A stretch of DNA of 64,000 nt. Source: Paenibacillus plantiphilus (GTDB taxonomy: Bacteria; Bacillota; Bacilli; Paenibacillales; Paenibacillaceae). The translations under genes and the position numbers were made by a program. Below the pieces are notes generated by a model. That model was not told where the DNA came from. It saw nothing but the letters and a program-made list of their open reading frames with translations, and did not search any database. The first letter of the stretch is position 1. Each line of letters starts with the position of its first letter. Below are positions 43,495-51,606 of the stretch, piece after piece. The stretch is taken from the NCBI RefSeq assembly GCF_927798095.1, contig NZ_CAKMMF010000003.1, positions 242,935-306,934 on the forward strand. Reading direction: 5' to 3'.

Positions 43495-44723
43495 GCAACA
43501 ATTACTGTATCGCTACCTACCGTTGCCATGATGATGCAGCAGATTTCCATAAGAAAGCACAGGGAATAGCCGTCGGCCTGACCGTCGGAAGCTGGACTGA
43601 GCTGCCCGAGGCGCGCAAAGCCGAAATGGAGAAGCATCTAGGCCGCGTTATCTCTGTTACTGTACATGAGCCTGAGGGCTTTGCTCCAGGAGAACGATAT
43701 GCCGATCTGCAAATTGCATATCCGGATGTCAATTTCAGCCGCGATATACCAGCACTGCTCGTAACCGTATTCGGCAAGCTGTCAATGGACGGCCGGATCA
43801 AGCTGCTGGACCTCGACTTTTCTTCTGACTTTGCGTCTGCATTTTCTGGACCCAAGTTCGGCATTCAAGGTGTTCGCAGTCTGCTCGGCGTCCAGGAACG
43901 GCCGCTGCTGATGAGCATCTTCAAATCCGTCATCGGTCATGATCTGACGAATCTGCGCGAGCAATTTTATCTTCAAGCGCTTGGCGGCGTCGATCTGATT
44001 AAAGATGATGAGATTCTGTTTGAAAATCCGCTAACACCGCTGGAGCAGCGCGTTGAGGCCTGTATGGGAGCAGCGAAGCAGGCTGAAGCCGAGACAGGCC
44101 AAAAGCTGCTGTATGCCGTCAATTTGACTGGACCCACCTCGCAGCTTGCTGCCAATGCCAAACGGGCAATCGCAGCAGGCGCCAATGCGATTCTATTCAA
44201 TACACTCGCGTACGGGTATGACGCGCTCCATGAGCTAAGCAGCAATTCCGATATCTCCGTGCCAATTGCTGCCCATCCAGCGCTCGCTGGCGCATTGTAT
44301 CCCTCACCGCACTATGGCATCGCAGCACCGTTGCTGCTGGGCAAGCTTATGCGGCTGGCTGGCGCCGATCTCGTTCTATTCCCTTCCCCATACGGCTCAG
44401 TCGTTATGCCAAAGGAAGAGAACCTCGCTGTTCAAGCGGCGCTAATCGATCCGGCACTGCCTGTTCGTTCCAGCTTTCCAGTACCATCAGCCGGCATTCA
44501 TCCAGGCTTGACACCGCTAATTCTCCGCGACTTCGGACATGATGTCGTTGTTAATGCCGGCGGCGGGATCCATGGACATCCGCAAGGCACAGCCGCAGGC
44601 GGACTAGCCTTCCGCCAAGCCATTGCCGCCGCATTGTCTTCTACTTCGTTGCCTGATGCAGCAGCTCAGCAGGGCAACGAAGCGCTTAAGATCGCAATTG
44701 ATACTTGGGGGTACAAGGAATGA
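43491..44723 (+). CDS. mtnW: 2,3-diketo-5-methylthiopentyl-1-phosphate enolase (RuBisCO-like protein)
   Basis: A protein of 410 aa of the RuBisCO-like (form IV) group. The carbamylated-Lys motif is kept as LIKDDEILFENPLTPLEQR, and C-terminal phosphate-binding motifs include LRDFGHDVVVNAGGGIHGHPQGTAAG. In methionine salvage it enolises diketo-methylthiopentyl phosphate. Its ATG overlaps the proC stop codon, and it overlaps mtnX by 4 nt. Salvage enolase translation is therefore coupled to a proline gene, and its transcription should obey the proline T-box. Confidence 0.95.
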   Translation: MSNNYCIATYRCHDDAADFHKKAQGIAVGLTVGSWTELPEARKAEMEKHLGRVISVTVHEPEGFAPGERYADLQIAYPDVNFSRDIPALLVTVFGKLSMDGRIKLLDLDFSSDFASAFSGPKFGIQGVRSLLGVQERPLLMSIFKSVIGHDLTNLREQFYLQALGGVDLIKDDEILFENPLTPLEQRVEACMGAAKQAEAETGQKLLYAVNLTGPTSQLAANAKRAIAAGANAILFNTLAYGYDALHELSSNSDISVPIAAHPALAGALYPSPHYGIAAPLLLGKLMRLAGADLVLFPSPYGSVVMPKEENLAVQAALIDPALPVRSSFPVPSAGIHPGLTPLILRDFGHDVVVNAGGGIHGHPQGTAAGGLAFRQAIAAALSSTSLPDAAAQQGNEALKIAIDTWGYKE

Positions 44724-45427
44724 TGAGCAATTCCGAGACAGCTTCAGAACATACACGACGGCGGAAGGTCATCTTTTGCGATTTCGATGGTACAATTACG
44801 GAGAATGACAACATCATTGCAATCGTCAAACATTTCAATCCACTTGGATGGGAATCGATTGTCGACGATATAGTGAGCCAGCGAATAACGATCAAAGATG
44901 GCGTCGGCAAGCTGTTTCGTCTCCTCCCTGCCTCGCAGCGCGAAGAGGTTATCGCGTATGCCATAGGCAATGCTCGGATACGGAACGGATTCGCCGAGCT
45001 CCTGGAATATTGCAAACTGCAAGACATCGAATTTCTTGTCACCAGCGGCGGGATCGACTTCTTCGTATATCCGCTGCTTGCCCCCTTCGATATATCGGTT
45101 TCGCATATTTACTGCAATGGCAGCGATTTCTCAGGCGATCAGATTGAGATTACGTGGCCTAATCCTTGCGATGAACACTGCAGCAACAGCAATGGCTGCG
45201 GGATGTGCAAAACAACGATCATCCGCCGCTATCCTGAAGAGCAGTATATTCGGATTCTAATTGGCGACAGCGTAACTGATTTTGCAGGCGCCAAGCTTGC
45301 CGAAATCGTGTATTCCCGTTCGTATCTAACAGTGAAATGCAAGGAGCTCGGTCTCCCTTATATCGAGTACGAGACATTCCATCATATTCTTGACGATTTG
45401 AAAGCTAGACAATCGCGGGAGGATTAG
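44720..45427 (+). CDS. mtnX: 2-hydroxy-3-keto-5-methylthiopentenyl-1-phosphate phosphatase
   Basis: A protein of 235 aa of the HAD superfamily. Motif I is VIFCDFDGTITENDN (nucleophile and acid Asp), motif II is FLVTSGGIDFFV, and motif IV is ILIGDSVTDFAGAKLAE. A Cys-rich insert (PCDEHCSNSNGCGMCKT) is characteristic of MtnX. It dephosphorylates the MtnW product. Two ATGs in tandem are available (44720 and 44723); GGGGG lies 8 nt before the first, which overlaps the mtnW stop. It is followed after two bases by mtnB. Confidence 0.94.
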   Translation: MMSNSETASEHTRRRKVIFCDFDGTITENDNIIAIVKHFNPLGWESIVDDIVSQRITIKDGVGKLFRLLPASQREEVIAYAIGNARIRNGFAELLEYCKLQDIEFLVTSGGIDFFVYPLLAPFDISVSHIYCNGSDFSGDQIEITWPNPCDEHCSNSNGCGMCKTTIIRRYPEEQYIRILIGDSVTDFAGAKLAEIVYSRSYLTVKCKELGLPYIEYETFHHILDDLKARQSRED

Positions 45428-45429
45428 TC

Positions 45430-46080
45430 ATGAAATTTGAAACTATCCCATTAGAAGACAAGCAGCATGCATTGGCACAGCTTCGCGAGGTAAAGGGGTT
45501 ATTCGCCTCGCGCGGCTGGTTTGCCGGCACGAGCGGCAATCTATCCATTCGAGTTGGCGACTATTCGCCGGATCGCTTCGATTTCGCCATCACTGCAAGC
45601 GGCAAAGACAAATCGCTGTCAACACCGGAGGATTTCCTGTTCGTTGATCAGGAGGGCAAGCCAAGCGAGGCGACCAGGCTTAAGCCATCCGCTGAAACCT
45701 TGATTCATTGCGAGATCTATCGCTTGACAGGCTGTGGCGCGATTTTTCACACGCATACTGTCTATAACAATATCGTTTCAGAGCTATTCTGGGAGCGCAA
45801 ATCGATACCGGTTGACGGCGTTGAGCTTATTAAAGCGTTCAACATTTGGGAAGAGGAAGCGCATATCGATATCCCGATCGTATCCAACTTCGCTCATATT
45901 CCTAGCATAGTTCCTGAAGTAACGGAGCGCCTGAACCCCGCAATTCCCGGCATTATGCTGCGCAAGCACGGCATTTATGCATGGGGAGCCAACGCTTTCG
46001 AAGCCAAGCGCCATCTGGAAGCATTCGAATTTCTGTTCGAATACGTATACAAGTGGGAGCTTCTCAAACGCAGATCTTAG
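45430..46080 (+). CDS. mtnB: Methylthioribulose-1-phosphate dehydratase
   Basis: A protein of 216 aa of the class II aldolase fold. It has RGWFAGTSGNLSIRVG, LKPSAETLIHCEIY, the zinc-ligand motif IFHTHTVYNN, VPEVTERLNPAIPGIMLRKHGIYAWG and FEAKRHLEAFEFL. It dehydrates methylthioribulose-1-phosphate, which precedes the MtnW step. GGGAGG lies 8 nt before the ATG. It is the last gene of the operon; mtnA, mtnK and mtnD are not in the window. Confidence 0.94.
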   Translation: MKFETIPLEDKQHALAQLREVKGLFASRGWFAGTSGNLSIRVGDYSPDRFDFAITASGKDKSLSTPEDFLFVDQEGKPSEATRLKPSAETLIHCEIYRLTGCGAIFHTHTVYNNIVSELFWERKSIPVDGVELIKAFNIWEEEAHIDIPIVSNFAHIPSIVPEVTERLNPAIPGIMLRKHGIYAWGANAFEAKRHLEAFEFLFEYVYKWELLKRRS

Positions 46081-46117
46081 TTCGAATTGAACTTAACACA
46101 CTTCATCATTTCAATCG

Positions 46118-46163
46118 AAGATGCTGGCCCATTAGCAGAAACCTGCTTATAGGCCAGCATCTT
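46118..46163 (+). terminator. Intrinsic terminator of the proBAC-mtnWXB operon
   Basis: AAGATGCTGGCC (46118-46129) and GGCCAGCATCTT (46152-46163), a perfect 12-bp stem followed by a T-run, 37 nt past the mtnB stop codon. Confidence 0.93.
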
Positions 46164-46207
46164 TTTTATTATGCGCTGATCATTAATTCCCTTATAGCCG
46201 ATGTCTC

Positions 46208-47536
46208 TTATTCTGGTCTGATCCCCGCTTTTTGCGCTGCTAGTACGGCCAGCTCCAGTTTGTTCAGACCTAAGCAATGCTCGTCAGTTATCTCGAATAT
46301 TCTTGGAATCGGCAGCTCCTTCATGTAGCGGCAAACCTCTACTCCATCGTTGAACCAGTCTGTAGAGACCGTTGCTGAGGTCGTCCGGATGTCTTCTTGC
46401 AGCAACACTCCTTGCGCTTGGAGCCGCGCTTCAATCGGTTGGTCCTTCCATGCCACTCTGAGTGGCGGACTGTAAAGCGCCTCCGCCCCGGCAATCAGCC
46501 GGCATTCATTCAGTCTCTCCTTATAGCTCTCTTCCTTCTGCTCCGGCTTCTCTTTAGTAAACAATTGCGGAGCATAATCAGCTCGGGAGCCCGAATGCGG
46601 AACAGCGCGAACGAAATGCAGCACCCCCTCATGAACGACTTCTATTCGAAACAGAATGGCATACAGCCGTTTGCCAAACTCAATACGCTCCACCAAGCTG
46701 CTGAAATTCTCAAGCACGAGGCCAGCCAGCTTCATCCCTCCTGTCAATTGGGATCGATAGGGCATTATGACAGCATTCGTTTGGAGCGGTATTTGCATAT
46801 TGAAGACGACCTTGTTTAATACATGTTTGCGAAAATGCGAGTTCTGCACAATTCGACCCTCTATGTAATGCTGCTCATTGACAATTAATGCAGTCGTTAA
46901 AACAGCAGAATTATTATATCGCCAGAATTGCTTCCATACGGGCATCATAAACCTTGAAACCCCAAAAGCAGGAAGCAAGTGTGTCAGAGATCTGCCGATT
47001 TTTCGACCCGTCTCGTACAGAAGCAGCTGTGGGTAAGCATCTTGAAATATGAAGAAATTCGCTCGTTCCAGTAATTCGAATGTATCCCTTCGCTGTTCCT
47101 CCGACAGAAGACGCGGAAGCAGATCTCCCTTCAAATCCGTCATATTCCAACCGCCATTTCGCGATACTACATGTGCCAGCAGCGCCCAATGAAGCTCATT
47201 GTTGCGAAAATAAATTGAACGATATGCTTCCGTTCGAGTCACATTATTCCGGTTTGCCTCCGAGGTTTCAGTTAGAATCCGCTCAATGATCTGCCTCTCG
47301 TCATCATCCCACTCCCTGCCTGCAAGAGGCTCGCGCAATGCTATCCATTCCTCTTCAAGCTCACGTATCCGGTCGCTTGGAAGAAGCAGAGGTCTCGCAT
47401 CTATTGCAAGCTGATCAGATGAAGAACGGGCTCTGAGCTTGGCGGCAATTCGTTTCATAATTATGGACGGAAGCTTTACAATAATCGCAAGCACTTTTTT
47501 CATTCCCGAGGTCGCTGAAACATGTTGATTATGCAT
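46208..47536 (-). CDS. DUF2515 family protein (YppC-like)
   Basis: A protein of 442 aa. It contains NNVTRTEAYRSIYFRNNELHWALLAHVVSRNGGWNMTDLKGDLL, which I recognise as the conserved part of DUF2515 (Bacillus YppC). A basic N-terminus with a weakly hydrophobic patch (MKKVLAIIVKLPSIIMKRI) is followed by mostly soluble sequence. The biochemical role is unknown. The start is ATG at 47536 with GGAGGG 5 nt upstream; the longer frame would begin in the terminator of the neighbouring gene. It is convergent with mtnB. Confidence 0.75.
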   Translation of the reverse strand: MHNQHVSATSGMKKVLAIIVKLPSIIMKRIAAKLRARSSSDQLAIDARPLLLPSDRIRELEEEWIALREPLAGREWDDDERQIIERILTETSEANRNNVTRTEAYRSIYFRNNELHWALLAHVVSRNGGWNMTDLKGDLLPRLLSEEQRRDTFELLERANFFIFQDAYPQLLLYETGRKIGRSLTHLLPAFGVSRFMMPVWKQFWRYNNSAVLTTALIVNEQHYIEGRIVQNSHFRKHVLNKVVFNMQIPLQTNAVIMPYRSQLTGGMKLAGLVLENFSSLVERIEFGKRLYAILFRIEVVHEGVLHFVRAVPHSGSRADYAPQLFTKEKPEQKEESYKERLNECRLIAGAEALYSPPLRVAWKDQPIEARLQAQGVLLQEDIRTTSATVSTDWFNDGVEVCRYMKELPIPRIFEITDEHCLGLNKLELAVLAAQKAGIRPE

Positions 47537-47624
47537 ACGATCCCTCCACTCGCACATATATGTACAGTATCGGCAACCTTGAGGATGATTAGCCGCATTT
47601 GGGCAACAATTGATGACAACAAAG

Positions 47625-47669
47625 AAAGAGCTGTCCATTACACCCAATCAGGCGTATGAACAGCTCTTT
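47625..47669 (-). terminator. Terminator after the alpha-amylase gene
   Basis: AAAGAGCTGT (47625-47634) and ACAGCTCTTT (47660-47669), followed on the minus strand by CTTTGTTGTC, 17 nt past the amylase stop codon. Confidence 0.8.
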
Positions 47670-47685
47670 ACATAGTTGCTATTGG

Positions 47686-49347
47686 CTACTTAATAATAAC
47701 AGTGCTGTACGGAGGAAGCTTAACCTTGCCGGCCGCGTATGAAGCTCCGTCCTTGACAGAGTCTGCAATTTCCTTCATGCCAGTATCCGCAGCAACATTA
47801 ATTTCTTGCGCTTCCTTTGAGACATTGTGCAGAACAAGGACCTTCTCGGAAGCAGTAGTACGGTAAAATCCGACAACTGCGGAGTTCTCAGTCTCGAAGC
47901 TTTCAATTGCACCATCCCGCAAAGCGGCATGAGAAGCACGAATTCGGATCATCTTCTTGTAATGTGAGAGAAGCGAATTCGGGTCATTCTGCTGAGCTTC
48001 AACGGAAGGTGGATTAGTGGTATTGAATTGAGAAGCTATCCAACTTGTTTGTCCATTGCCTGACTTACCGTCTGCATTCCAAATGAAAGGCTCACGGATG
48101 ACTTCATCAGGCTTCTGACCAAACATGCCTATCTCTTCACCATAATACAGGAACGGATTGCCCGGCATCGTTAACAGCATAGCAGCCGCCATCTTCGCCT
48201 GATCTATATTCCCACCCAGAATGGACATTGTCCGATTCTGGTCATGATTGGTCAAGAACGGCGCATCTACAAACTGCCCTTCCGATACCTCAGTAAACAT
48301 ACCGTGTGTGCGATTTAGACTACTAGCCAGATTGGTATCCTCTTCTTGGCCTGCTATAGACAATAAACTCTGGGCTAAACCAAAGTTGAAGCCAGAATCA
48401 AAGCCGCCGTTCAAATAAGGAGCAATCGGAACCGGTGAATTCTCAGCAACTTCTCCGATCAGATAAACATCTTTGTTGACCTCTTGAAGAGCTGTTCTGA
48501 ATTCCTGCCACCAAAGAACATTCTTCTCCGTCGTTTCGCCGTTGCGATCGGACTGGAGATCTTCATAAATGTGCTTCGCAGCATCAATACGGAAGCCGTC
48601 CAAGCCTTGATCCAACCAGAACTTCCCGATTTTGATCATTTCTTGTCGAACCTCAGCATTGTCGAAATTCAAATCAGGCATACCATCCCAGAAAACGCCA
48701 AGATAGTGATTGTCATTCTTCTGATGCCATGCATTGCCGCCGTTTGTTGCACTTGCTCCACTGACCTCGCGGCCCTGATCCTCCGCCCACACATACCAAT
48801 CCCGATATGGACTGTCAGTGCCCTTGGCAGAGTCTACAAACCATGGATGCTGAGTACTGGAATGATTGACAACGAGGTCCATAATAACTTTAATGCCGCG
48901 TTTATGAGCTTCTTCCATTAGACGCTTCATATCTTCAACCGTTCCATACTCCGGATGGATGGTGTAATAATCCGTTACATCATATCCATGATAGCTCGGT
49001 GAAGGATTAATTGGCATTAACCATATGCCTTCGATGCCAAGATCACTGTCAGTGGCTGGATTACCATCATTCAAATAATCCAGCTTGTCAATTAATCCAT
49101 TCAAATCGCCAATACCATCACCATTGGAGTCAGCAAATGCACGAACGAATATCTCGTAGTAAACGCTTGATGGTTGTTCGTCAATGACAGATGCGTTAGA
49201 AGAGGGTTGATTGCTCTTAGTCGCATTCGATGCCGCAGGATCTTTAATAAGAGGATCATTAGGTGCATTGTTGCTTGCGCATCCTGCAATAATCGTTCCG
49301 GCAACAAGGAGTGTGAGCGTACTGCGAACCGTGTTCTTCCATGTCAT
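47686..49347 (-). CDS. Alpha-amylase family glycoside hydrolase (GH13), lipoprotein
   Basis: A protein of 553 aa. It has a lipoprotein signal with lipobox IIAGC (about residue 22), then a short linker and a GH13 barrel. The conserved regions are VIMDLVVNHSS (I), LDGFRIDAAKHIY (II, nucleophile Asp), VYLIGEVAE (III, acid/base Glu) and PFLTNHDQNR (IV). A C-terminal beta domain ends YSTVIIK. It should hydrolyse starch or maltodextrin at the cell surface and feed the transporter encoded just upstream. The ATG at 49347 is chosen with AAGGGTG 9 nt upstream; an in-frame GTG at 49359 overlaps the mdxG stop. It is the last gene of the operon. Confidence 0.92.
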   Translation of the reverse strand: MTWKNTVRSTLTLLVAGTIIAGCASNNAPNDPLIKDPAASNATKSNQPSSNASVIDEQPSSVYYEIFVRAFADSNGDGIGDLNGLIDKLDYLNDGNPATDSDLGIEGIWLMPINPSPSYHGYDVTDYYTIHPEYGTVEDMKRLMEEAHKRGIKVIMDLVVNHSSTQHPWFVDSAKGTDSPYRDWYVWAEDQGREVSGASATNGGNAWHQKNDNHYLGVFWDGMPDLNFDNAEVRQEMIKIGKFWLDQGLDGFRIDAAKHIYEDLQSDRNGETTEKNVLWWQEFRTALQEVNKDVYLIGEVAENSPVPIAPYLNGGFDSGFNFGLAQSLLSIAGQEEDTNLASSLNRTHGMFTEVSEGQFVDAPFLTNHDQNRTMSILGGNIDQAKMAAAMLLTMPGNPFLYYGEEIGMFGQKPDEVIREPFIWNADGKSGNGQTSWIASQFNTTNPPSVEAQQNDPNSLLSHYKKMIRIRASHAALRDGAIESFETENSAVVGFYRTTASEKVLVLHNVSKEAQEINVAADTGMKEIADSVKDGASYAAGKVKLPPYSTVIIK

Positions 49348-49355
49348 AAGCGCAA

Positions 49356-50204
49356 TCACCCTTTCGAAGAACCTGCTGTCAGACCAGCAACAAGGAAGCG
49401 CTGTGTGTATGAGAACAAAATAGTGATCGGAATTGCTACTAGAACAGCACCAGCTGCGAATAATGTGAACTCTGTACTGTTGTATGCATTTACCAAATCA
49501 TACAAGCCTACTGCGATCGTCCACTTGTCACGTGAACGAAGAATAAGTCCTGCAAAGATAAAGTCAACCCATGCGCCAGTAAATGTCATTAATGAAATGT
49601 ACGTAATAATCGGACGAGATAAAGGCAGAATGATTCTAAAGAAGATGGTCAAATGATCCGCCCCGTCAATTCGCGCCGCTTCTTCCAAGCTTCTTGGAAT
49701 CGTATCGAAAAACCCTTTTGCAACGAACAAGCCGAGCGCAGCTCCTGCTGAATAAACCAGAATAAGCGCCATATGCGTATCAAGCATATTCATTTGAATT
49801 AAAATCAGATAAATTGCAATCAAGCTCATGAATCCTGGGAACATGCCCAGAACCAGTACGGTAGACAGCAGGGATTTACGACCATTGAAACGGAATCTGG
49901 AGAATGCATATGCCGTCAGCAATTGAATAAACGTGCCTATAATCATACTCCACGTTGCAACTACCAATGTATTCCAATACCATTTGAAATACGGAATATC
50001 AATATCCGTTCGGCTATTGAGGCTGAACAAATCCCGATAGTGGTCCAGTGTCAGCTTCTTTGGAATGATAGAATCGGTGAATAGTGATTTCCCTTCCTTG
50101 AAAGAAGACATGATTGTCCATAAAGCAGGATACAATACACAGATTGCAAGAATGATAAGAACGATGTAACTAAGAAGGAGCCGTAGTCTTGTTTTTGCCT
50201 TCAT
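49356..50204 (-). CDS. mdxG: Maltodextrin ABC transporter permease (MalG/MdxG type)
   Basis: A protein of 282 aa with six membrane spans. The MetI-type EAA loop reads EAARIDGADHLTIFFRIILPLSRP. The C-terminus YTQRFLVAGLTAGSSKG is typical of MalG. With MdxF it forms the pore of a maltodextrin importer; the ATPase is not encoded here and is presumably a shared MsmX-type subunit. Its ATG overlaps the mdxF stop codon. Confidence 0.92.
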   Translation of the reverse strand: MKAKTRLRLLLSYIVLIILAICVLYPALWTIMSSFKEGKSLFTDSIIPKKLTLDHYRDLFSLNSRTDIDIPYFKWYWNTLVVATWSMIIGTFIQLLTAYAFSRFRFNGRKSLLSTVLVLGMFPGFMSLIAIYLILIQMNMLDTHMALILVYSAGAALGLFVAKGFFDTIPRSLEEAARIDGADHLTIFFRIILPLSRPIITYISLMTFTGAWVDFIFAGLILRSRDKWTIAVGLYDLVNAYNSTEFTLFAAGAVLVAIPITILFSYTQRFLVAGLTAGSSKG

Positions 50205-51514
50205 TGAATCATGTCCTCCTCTCGGAATGATCTAGTTCTTGTAAAGGAGAAGATCGATATAGATGCAATAATAAGGAAGATCATAATTCCGAGAGCACCG
50301 GCAAAGTTGTATTGGCTCAAATTCAAAGTCAATTTGTAGAGCCAAGTAACAAGCAAATCGGTCGCTCCTGCATTATTGTAATCCGCGGTAACCGGTCTAC
50401 CGCCTGTAAGCAGGAAGATAACGTTAAAGCTGTTGATATTACCTGCGAATTGCGTAATGAGAATTGGAGCAGTAGCAAACAATATATATGGCATTGTAAT
50501 TGAGCGGAATCTCATCCATGGCGAAGCGCCATCAATCTCGGCCGCTTCATACAGATCCTTGGGAATCGTAGTAAGCATTCCCAGAACCAGAACCATACTG
50601 ACTGGAATACCGATCCACATATTTACAACGATAACGGACACCTTGGCCCAGAACGGATCATTCAACCAGGGCAGACCTTCCAATCCGAAATAGCGGAAGT
50701 ATTGGTTGATCGGTCCGAATTTTTCATTAAGCATATTTCGAAATACGAGCAAAGAAACAAATTGTGGGATCGCATATGGGATTATGTAGATCGTTCTCCA
50801 CATGCCTTTAAGACGAATTCCCTGTTGATTGATAAGAAGCGCAACCAGAATACCGCCAAAATAACAAGTAACAGTCGCCAGAAAAGCCCAGATCAATGTC
50901 CAGGTTAACACACCAAAGAACGTATTACTCCAAACATTCAGTGTAAATAAGTGAATAAAGGTTTCAAATCCAACCCAGTCCACCAAGTTTTTTGGCGGGA
51001 TATGGTTTGGTCCTGCATAGTTCGTAAATGCGATTAATGCGGTAAAGATGATAGGCATAACTGTAAAAATTAAGACACCCAGAATAGGTATAGCTAGCAG
51101 CAACCATGGAAAACTATTCGTAAATGCATTATACGCAGTTTTGCTGAAAGAAATAGAAGCTACCCCTTGGTCTCTCTTTCTTCCTGACGCTATAGCATCC
51201 CGAACATTTAAATAATAAACGAATAAATATACAAATACTACAAAAAATGAAAACACACCGAAAACCATCATAAAGATGGAATTATCTCCATCGACGCTCT
51301 TGTATACTCGTCCGACTTTAACCAAATGCTGACCTTGATCCCCTAGCGTGAATAGTCCGATTAGATGGGTTTTAAGCTTCAAAAAAATCAATAATAGGCC
51401 GCTGATGTGAAAAGTAAGGAACAGAATACCTTTAATGTACTGGCGGTTGTAAAACTGTCCTAGCCCCATACTTAGAACAGACAACCAGCCGGCAGTTGTT
51501 GCATGTCGGTTCAA
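50201..51514 (-). CDS. mdxF: Maltodextrin ABC transporter permease (MalF/MdxF type)
   Basis: A protein of 437 aa. It has an N-terminal extension with two or three extra spans (GWLSVLSMGLGQFYNRQYIKGILFLTFH) as in MdxF, then the BPD_transp_1 core with EAA loop YEAAEIDGASPWMRFRSITMPYI, ending in the family FLLTGGRPVTADYNNAGATDLLVTWLY region. The start appears to be TTG at 51514, with AGGAG about 11 nt upstream. It is separated from the first binding-protein gene by 92 bp containing a strong hairpin, which may lower its expression relative to that protein. Confidence 0.92.
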   Translation of the reverse strand: MNRHATTAGWLSVLSMGLGQFYNRQYIKGILFLTFHISGLLLIFLKLKTHLIGLFTLGDQGQHLVKVGRVYKSVDGDNSIFMMVFGVFSFFVVFVYLFVYYLNVRDAIASGRKRDQGVASISFSKTAYNAFTNSFPWLLLAIPILGVLIFTVMPIIFTALIAFTNYAGPNHIPPKNLVDWVGFETFIHLFTLNVWSNTFFGVLTWTLIWAFLATVTCYFGGILVALLINQQGIRLKGMWRTIYIIPYAIPQFVSLLVFRNMLNEKFGPINQYFRYFGLEGLPWLNDPFWAKVSVIVVNMWIGIPVSMVLVLGMLTTIPKDLYEAAEIDGASPWMRFRSITMPYILFATAPILITQFAGNINSFNVIFLLTGGRPVTADYNNAGATDLLVTWLYKLTLNLSQYNFAGALGIMIFLIIASISIFSFTRTRSFREEDMIQ

Positions 51515-51543
51515 GTGACCCCCATCTCCTTACATAATTGATT

Positions 51544-51568
51544 TCACCCGCCGTGAAACGGCGGGTGA
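51544..51568 (-). terminator. GC-rich intercistronic hairpin between binding protein 1 and mdxF
   Basis: TCACCCGCCG (51544-51553) and CGGCGGGTGA (51559-51568) around a 5-nt loop. No good T-tract follows on the minus strand. Its place, 39 nt after the binding-protein stop codon, suits a partial terminator or mRNA-stabilising element that gives more binding protein than permease. Confidence 0.75.
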
Positions 51569-51606
51569 TTGGATTTAATTCGCAATCTAAGTTTTAATGA
51601 CTTAGA

